This document shows positions 4,005-7,828 of a stretch of DNA of 7,828 bases, one piece after another. Origin of the DNA: an uncultured Ruminococcus sp. (GTDB taxonomy: Bacteria; Bacillota; Clostridia; Oscillospirales; Ruminococcaceae). Where the stretch lies: NCBI GenBank assembly GCA_945835085.1, contig CAMAIG010000061.1, positions 1 through 7,828 on the forward strand, given 5' to 3'. The notes below the pieces were generated by a model. That model was not told where the DNA came from, searched no databases, and saw only the letters and a list, made by a program, of their open reading frames with translations. A program made the translations under genes and the position numbers. Each line of letters opens with the position of its first letter. Position 1 is the first letter of the stretch.

Positions 4005-5993
4005 ATGACGGGCAGAGGCTGGCGTCTTTTCAAGCTGATATCCATGCTGCTTGTAATTGCAGCGGCGGCGTGTGCATTTTCGCTTGCGGGCAAGGATGAG
4101 GTCATGTTCTGGGTAATGCTCGGAATTATCTCGCTCATAAGCCTTGCATATCTTGTGCTGTTTCTCCAGCTTGAAAAAAACCTGTACGGCTTTGTTTCCG
4201 AAATGGAATCGCAGCTGAATCTGACCGAAAGGGATTCGCTGTATAAATTCCCCGCACCCGCCCTTATCGTTGACGGGAACGGGATAATAATCTGGTTCAA
4301 TAAGGCATTTACCGACCAGATACATCCTGCCGACGCTTACGGCGATCATCTGAGCAGGATAGTCGATATTGATCTTTCATCTTCATTTGCACAGATAGAT
4401 ACCGTTGTGGAATACCGCTCGGGACATTTCCGTGTGAGAGCGGTGACCACATCAAAAACGGACGAGAATAATTCTCCCGTTTCTGAGCTTACCCTCCTTT
4501 ACTTTGAGGATATAAGCGAGATAATCACGCTGAAAAACGAATTCTCAGAGAGAAGAAACTGGGCTGCCTTTGTGCTTATCGACAGCTTTGAGGAGCTTTT
4601 TTCAAGGGTAAAGGATTCGGATAAGGCACAGATAACCATGCAGATAGATAAGCTCGTTGAGGAGTTTATCGAGGACCACGACGGACTTCTGAAAAAGGTT
4701 TCCTCCGACCGCTATTTCATCGTTCTCAATGAAAAGGAGCTGAAAAAGCTGGAGGAGGATCAGTTCAAATCGGTGCTTGAAGGCGCTCACCAGATACTTG
4801 TGGGCGAGCATACTCCCGTAACCCTTTCCATAGGCGTGGGCAGAGGCGGCACCACTCTCAGGGAAAGCGAGGAGATGGCTAAGCAGGCTCTTGATATGAC
4901 CCAGGGACGAGGGGGAGATCAGGTCGCTGTTAAAAATGACAATGATTATGCTTTCTACGGCGGCAATTCCAAGGGCATCGAAAAGAGCACAAAGGTCAAG
5001 ACCCGTATATTTGCGGCAAGCCTTGTGAGCCTTATCGAGGCTGCGGACAATACCGTTATCATGGGTCATTCCTGGGGAGATCTTGACGCTGTGGGAGCAG
5101 CTGCGGGACTCTGCGGTGCAATAAAATGCATGGGTCACAATGCATGGGTCTATTCGGACACCGAGCATACCCTTGCGTCCCCCATAATCGACCGTCTGAA
5201 GGAAAATCTTGAGGACGGCAGCGATATGTTCATAAACGAGGAAGAGGCTCTCGATATAATGACGGAGAATTCTCTTCTCATAATAGTTGATACCAACAGC
5301 AAGGATATGCTTGACAGCAGAAGGCTTTATGACAATGCTGCCAAGGTGGTTTACATAGATCACCACAGGCAGGTAGTCAACAGCATTGATAATGAAGTTA
5401 TAAGCCTTCTTGAACCATACGCTTCCTCCACAAGTGAGATGGTGGCTGAGGTCATTCAGTATTTCCCCATGAAGGAGGACCCCGCCTGCTACTATGCAGA
5501 CGCCATGCTTTCGGGAATAATGCTCGATACCAAGGACTTTGTCATGAAAACGGGCGTGCGAACATTTGAGGCTGCGGCTTATCTTAAAAAGCTGGGAGCG
5601 GATACCGTTGCTGTTAAGCTTCTCTTTGCGGCTTCCATCGAAACGGGCATAAAGCGTGCTCAGCTCATTGAAAGTGCAAAGATCCATAATCGCTGCGCCA
5701 TTGCTTCAAGCAAGGAATCCTCACCCGAGATACGCATTGCCTCCGCACAGGCTGCGGACGAGCTGCTGAATATTTCGGGAGTTGACGCAAGCTTTGTTAT
5801 TTTCCCCGCTGGTACGGGTGCAAACATCTCAGCCCGTTCCTTCGGTGCGATAAACGTTCAGATAATCATGGAAAAGCTTGGAGGCGGAGGTCATCAGACC
5901 ATGGCTGCCGTTCAGCTGAGAGAAACAACGGTTTCAGAAGCGGAAAAGCTTCTCAGCGAAGCCATCGACGAGCATATCAGAAATATAAGCTGA
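4005..5993 (+). CDS. gdpP: Cyclic-di-AMP phosphodiesterase GdpP (DHH/DHHA1)
   Basis: GdpP is a membrane enzyme that hydrolyses cyclic-di-AMP to pApA, setting the level of a messenger that controls potassium, osmolyte and cell-wall homeostasis. The 662 residues match the family length of about 655-660. Two transmembrane segments (about 9-28 and 33-54) lead into a PAS-like domain (about 80-175) and a degenerate GGDEF domain (about 180-310), where the signature reads SSDRY (233-237), so no cyclase activity is expected. The DHH domain has H355, D359 and D361 in GHSWGDLDAVG, D429 in IVDTN, DHH at 452-454 and D508 in MLDTKDF. DHHA1 carries GGGGHQ (626-631). All catalytic residues I can check are present. 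The start is ATG 4005, behind AAGGGGTGAT (3991-4000), which nearly matches the full anti-Shine-Dalgarno; a GTG at 3996 lies inside that site and is less likely. The position before rplI and dnaB matches B. subtilis. Confidence 0.96.
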   Translation: MTGRGWRLFKLISMLLVIAAAACAFSLAGKDEVMFWVMLGIISLISLAYLVLFLQLEKNLYGFVSEMESQLNLTERDSLYKFPAPALIVDGNGIIIWFNKAFTDQIHPADAYGDHLSRIVDIDLSSSFAQIDTVVEYRSGHFRVRAVTTSKTDENNSPVSELTLLYFEDISEIITLKNEFSERRNWAAFVLIDSFEELFSRVKDSDKAQITMQIDKLVEEFIEDHDGLLKKVSSDRYFIVLNEKELKKLEEDQFKSVLEGAHQILVGEHTPVTLSIGVGRGGTTLRESEEMAKQALDMTQGRGGDQVAVKNDNDYAFYGGNSKGIEKSTKVKTRIFAASLVSLIEAADNTVIMGHSWGDLDAVGAAAGLCGAIKCMGHNAWVYSDTEHTLASPIIDRLKENLEDGSDMFINEEEALDIMTENSLLIIVDTNSKDMLDSRRLYDNAAKVVYIDHHRQVVNSIDNEVISLLEPYASSTSEMVAEVIQYFPMKEDPACYYADAMLSGIMLDTKDFVMKTGVRTFEAAAYLKKLGADTVAVKLLFAASIETGIKRAQLIESAKIHNRCAIASSKESSPEIRIASAQAADELLNISGVDASFVIFPAGTGANISARSFGAINVQIIMEKLGGGGHQTMAAVQLRETTVSEAEKLLSEAIDEHIRNIS

Positions 5994-6003
5994 GGTGTTC
6001 CCT

Positions 6004-6771
6004 ATGGTCATGAATTTTCTCAACAGGATCAGGGGCGCTTTCAACAGGCTCACAGGCAGGGTCGCCCCCACAAGGTACATGACGGAGATCGAGGATCACT
6101 TTCTGAAGGTTTTCGGCAGCAGGGACGAGGACGGTCACAGGGTATTTCATGAGCTTTGCTCGGAATATGTTCATCTTGATGTCCATGTTCTTGCACCTAC
6201 GGAGGAATTCCCCTTTCAGGTGCTTTTTACCACGGGCATGAGCGACCTTGAAATGACCTTTTCCGAGGACGAGGCATGGGATTTCAAGAAGATACACGGT
6301 CATGCGGAGCTGTTTTGTCTGCTGCCCCCCGACTGGAAGCTTGAATTCGATAAGCATTCCACGGAAGAGGAACGCAAGCGGCAGCTATGGATAGTTGAAG
6401 CTCTGAAGGACGCTGCAAGGCATCCTCATCAGTTCGGCACATGGATAGGAAATGCCCATACATTTCAGTATGATCCCGACAATGAGCCTTTTGCGGATAA
6501 TACAAGGCTGTCGTCGGCAATATTCATCGCTCTCGATTACAAGGACTTTGACGGCAGGTTCGGGGACGATCTCAACGGCTTTTACACCGAGGATAATACC
6601 TATATAAATCTGCTGTGCTTTATCCCCATTTATGAGGACGAGCTGAACTATCAGCTTGAAAATAACGGCGTATCGCTGTTTGAAAGACTTTTCGGGAAAA
6701 CTGTCACAGGCTTTGAAGGGCTGATAGTTGACATTGACCGTGAAAATGTCTGCATGAACAGAGCAATTTAA
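6004..6771 (+). CDS. SUFU (suppressor of fused) domain protein
   Basis: A 255-aa soluble protein with no signal peptide or membrane segment. It resembles bacterial SUFU-domain proteins: LFTTGMSDLEM (74-84), AELFCLLPPDW (101-111), HPHQFGTWIGNAHTF (140-154), EPFADNTRLSSAIFI (161-175) and FIPIYEDELNYQLE (206-219) follow the order and spacing of that family. In animals SUFU binds Gli transcription factors. In bacteria the domain is mostly known from immunity proteins of polymorphic toxin systems, and no enzyme activity is established. ATG 6004 is chosen because GAGGTG (5992-5997) lies 6 bases ahead, overlapping the gdpP stop; the second ATG (6010) is 12 bases from that site and a GTG at 5995 lies within it. 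It sits in a housekeeping operon, 10 bases after gdpP and 22 before rplI, with no toxin gene in view. Family call fairly firm; function unknown. Confidence 0.82.
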   Translation: MVMNFLNRIRGAFNRLTGRVAPTRYMTEIEDHFLKVFGSRDEDGHRVFHELCSEYVHLDVHVLAPTEEFPFQVLFTTGMSDLEMTFSEDEAWDFKKIHGHAELFCLLPPDWKLEFDKHSTEEERKRQLWIVEALKDAARHPHQFGTWIGNAHTFQYDPDNEPFADNTRLSSAIFIALDYKDFDGRFGDDLNGFYTEDNTYINLLCFIPIYEDELNYQLENNGVSLFERLFGKTVTGFEGLIVDIDRENVCMNRAI

Positions 6772-6793
6772 ATAATGAAAGGAAAGATAGATC

Positions 6794-7240
6794 ATGAAGG
6801 TAATTTTTACACAGGACGTTAAAGGCTCAGGCAAGAAGGGCGAGGTCAAGGAGGTATCCGACGGATACGCAAGAAATTTCCTCATAGGCAAGGGTCTTGC
6901 CGTTGAGGCAACTGCTAAGAATATGTCCGATCTTGCGGGAAAGAAATCCTCCGAGCAGCACAAGGCAGATGTTGCAAAGGCTGAGGCTCTCGACAGCGCA
7001 GCTAAGCTCAAGGGCAAGAGCGTTATCATAAAGGCTAAGGCAGGTGCGGGAGGAAAGCTCTTCGGTGCAGTTACCGCATCCCACGTTGCAGATGCAGTGG
7101 GTCAGCAGCTTGGCATAAAGACCGAGAAAAAGAAGGTTGCTCTCAGCTCCGAGATAAAGGCATTCGGCACCTATACCGCCGAGATAAAGCTTTATACGGG
7201 TATTTCCGAGAAGATCACCGTTGAGGTAACAGAGGAGTAA
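6794..7240 (+). CDS. rplI: 50S ribosomal protein L9
   Basis: L9 binds 23S rRNA at the base of the L1 stalk and helps keep frame and fidelity during translation. At 148 residues it has the standard length. The N-terminal domain opens with [21 protein letters not shown] and [14 protein letters not shown] (23-36); the usual Pro of FLIPKGLA is Gly at 31, a mild departure. A charged, Ala/Lys-rich stretch (about 40-75) forms the expected connecting helix, and the C-terminal domain shows GGKLFGAVT (86-94), the KKKVAL strand and a terminal [11 protein letters not shown] 6794 is preceded by AAAGGAAA (6778-6785). It lies 6 bases ahead of dnaB, the usual Bacillota arrangement. Confidence 0.97.
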   Translation: MKVIFTQDVKGSGKKGEVKEVSDGYARNFLIGKGLAVEATAKNMSDLAGKKSSEQHKADVAKAEALDSAAKLKGKSVIIKAKAGAGGKLFGAVTASHVADAVGQQLGIKTEKKKVALSSEIKAFGTYTAEIKLYTGISEKITVEVTEE

Positions 7241-7246
7241 TATCTG

Positions 7247-7828
7247 ATGGATTTTGATGAGATCGCAGGGCGTGAAATGCCTCACAGCGTAGAAGCCGAA
7301 CAGACCGTTCTCGGTGCTGTGCTGATGGATTCGGAGCTGCTTGCAAATGTGATGAACTTTGTCAAGCCCGAGAGCTTCTACGTTGCAAAGCACAGAGAGC
7401 TTTTTGCAATAATAATCCGTTTGTTTACCCTGGGAGTGGATTCGGATATCATCACTGTTCTCGATGAGGCAGTGCGTGAGGGCATTTTTGAGGATTCGGC
7501 TTCGGGCAAGGAATATCTTGCCGCTATCATGGAGGGCGTTCCAACTCTTGCGAATATCGAAAGCTACTGCAGGATAGTTGAGGAGAAATATTATCTTCGT
7601 TCACTGGTTGAGGCTGCAAAGACGATCATCACAAACTGCACTGAAAGCTCCGAGCCTGCTTCGGTGCTTCTTGATTCCGCCGAGCAGATGATATATGACA
7701 TCAGGCAGGGCAAGGAAGTCAACGGTCTTGTAAAAATCGACGCGGTCCTGCTTGAAACCTATGCCCATCTCAAACGTATTTCGGGAGCGGATAAGGAGAA
7801 ATATCAGGGAGCAAAGTCGGGATATTCC
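7247..7828 (+). CDS. dnaB: Replicative DNA helicase DnaB, 5' part (cut by window end)
   Basis: DnaB is the hexameric ATP-driven helicase that unwinds DNA at the replication fork. The 194 codons present run open to the last base. MPHSVEAEQTVLGAVLMD (11-28) is the family opening, followed by the all-helical N-terminal domain (about 12-115: PESFYVAKHRELF, YLAAIMEGVPTLANIESYCRIVEEKYYLR), the linker helix (about 116-165, with LLDSAEQMIYDIRQG) and the approach to the RecA-like motor at AKSGYS, where other DnaB proteins have a TGF motif. Walker A and all ATPase motifs lie beyond the window. ATG 7247 has AGAGGAG (7231-7237), which overlaps the end of rplI, with a 9-base spacer, so the two are probably coupled. 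Called dnaC in B. subtilis. Confidence 0.95.
   Translation, partial: MDFDEIAGREMPHSVEAEQTVLGAVLMDSELLANVMNFVKPESFYVAKHRELFAIIIRLFTLGVDSDIITVLDEAVREGIFEDSASGKEYLAAIMEGVPTLANIESYCRIVEEKYYLRSLVEAAKTIITNCTESSEPASVLLDSAEQMIYDIRQGKEVNGLVKIDAVLLETYAHLKRISGADKEKYQGAKSGYS

Noticed and set aside
3441..4349. Long reverse-strand reading frame (302 residues) opposite rnj and gdpP
   Set aside because: It is antisense to two certain genes and crosses their junction; composition is His/Cys/Arg-rich as expected of a frame shadow.
4602..5687. Long reverse-strand reading frame (361 residues) opposite gdpP
   Set aside because: It is the antisense shadow of the GdpP GGDEF and DHH domains, with no family resemblance of its own.
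1..7828. CRISPR arrays, tRNA/rRNA genes, insertion sequences, att sites
   Set aside because: I saw no spaced direct repeats, tRNA-like sequence, transposase frame or terminal inverted repeats anywhere in the window.

Overview
The window looks like a chromosomal segment of a Gram-positive Clostridia species. Ruminococcus or a related Oscillospiraceae genus is my guess, not something the sequence proves. The evidence is Bacillota-type Shine-Dalgarno sites (AAAGGA, AGAGGA, AAGGGGTGAT, GAGGTG), a near-consensus sigma-A promoter, a single-protein RNase J, and the order gdpP-rplI-dnaB, which is classic for Bacillota (Bacillus subtilis has gdpP/yybT-rplI-dnaC). All convincing genes are on the + strand.

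Layout. Bases 1-125 are an upstream region with a weak possible promoter. At 126-1328 is a 400-aa protein with the fold signature of an alpha-D-phosphohexomutase (phosphoglucomutase/phosphomannomutase), but every recognisable catalytic loop is deleted or replaced, so it is probably a pseudoenzyme. Bases 1329-1811 hold no convincing gene. They carry a very strong promoter (TTGACA-N17-TACAAT) with a perfect 20-bp palindrome over its -10 and start site, then a leader of about 430 nt with several inverted repeats. At 1812-3983 is RNase J, with a TTG start and an unusual N-terminal tail of about 170 residues. At 4005-5993 is the membrane-anchored cyclic-di-AMP phosphodiesterase GdpP. At 6004-6771 is a SUFU-domain (suppressor-of-fused-like) protein. 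At 6794-7240 is ribosomal protein L9. At 7247-7828 is the start of the replicative helicase DnaB, cut by the window edge.

How the genes work together. From RNase J to DnaB the gaps are 21, 10, 22 and 6 nt, each start has its own ribosome binding site, and I see no terminator, so this reads as one operon. It would join mRNA decay (RNase J), second-messenger turnover (GdpP), translation (L9) and replication (DnaB) under the promoter at 1349-1377. The long, hairpin-rich leader before RNase J recalls the long 5' UTR through which E. coli RNase E controls its own level; that parallel is inference.

The most interesting points are the eroded phosphohexomutase, the operator-like palindrome, the structured RNase J leader with mutually exclusive pairings (possibly a separate small RNA ending at the T-tract at 1708-1713), the RNase J tail, and a SUFU protein with no toxin gene in view.
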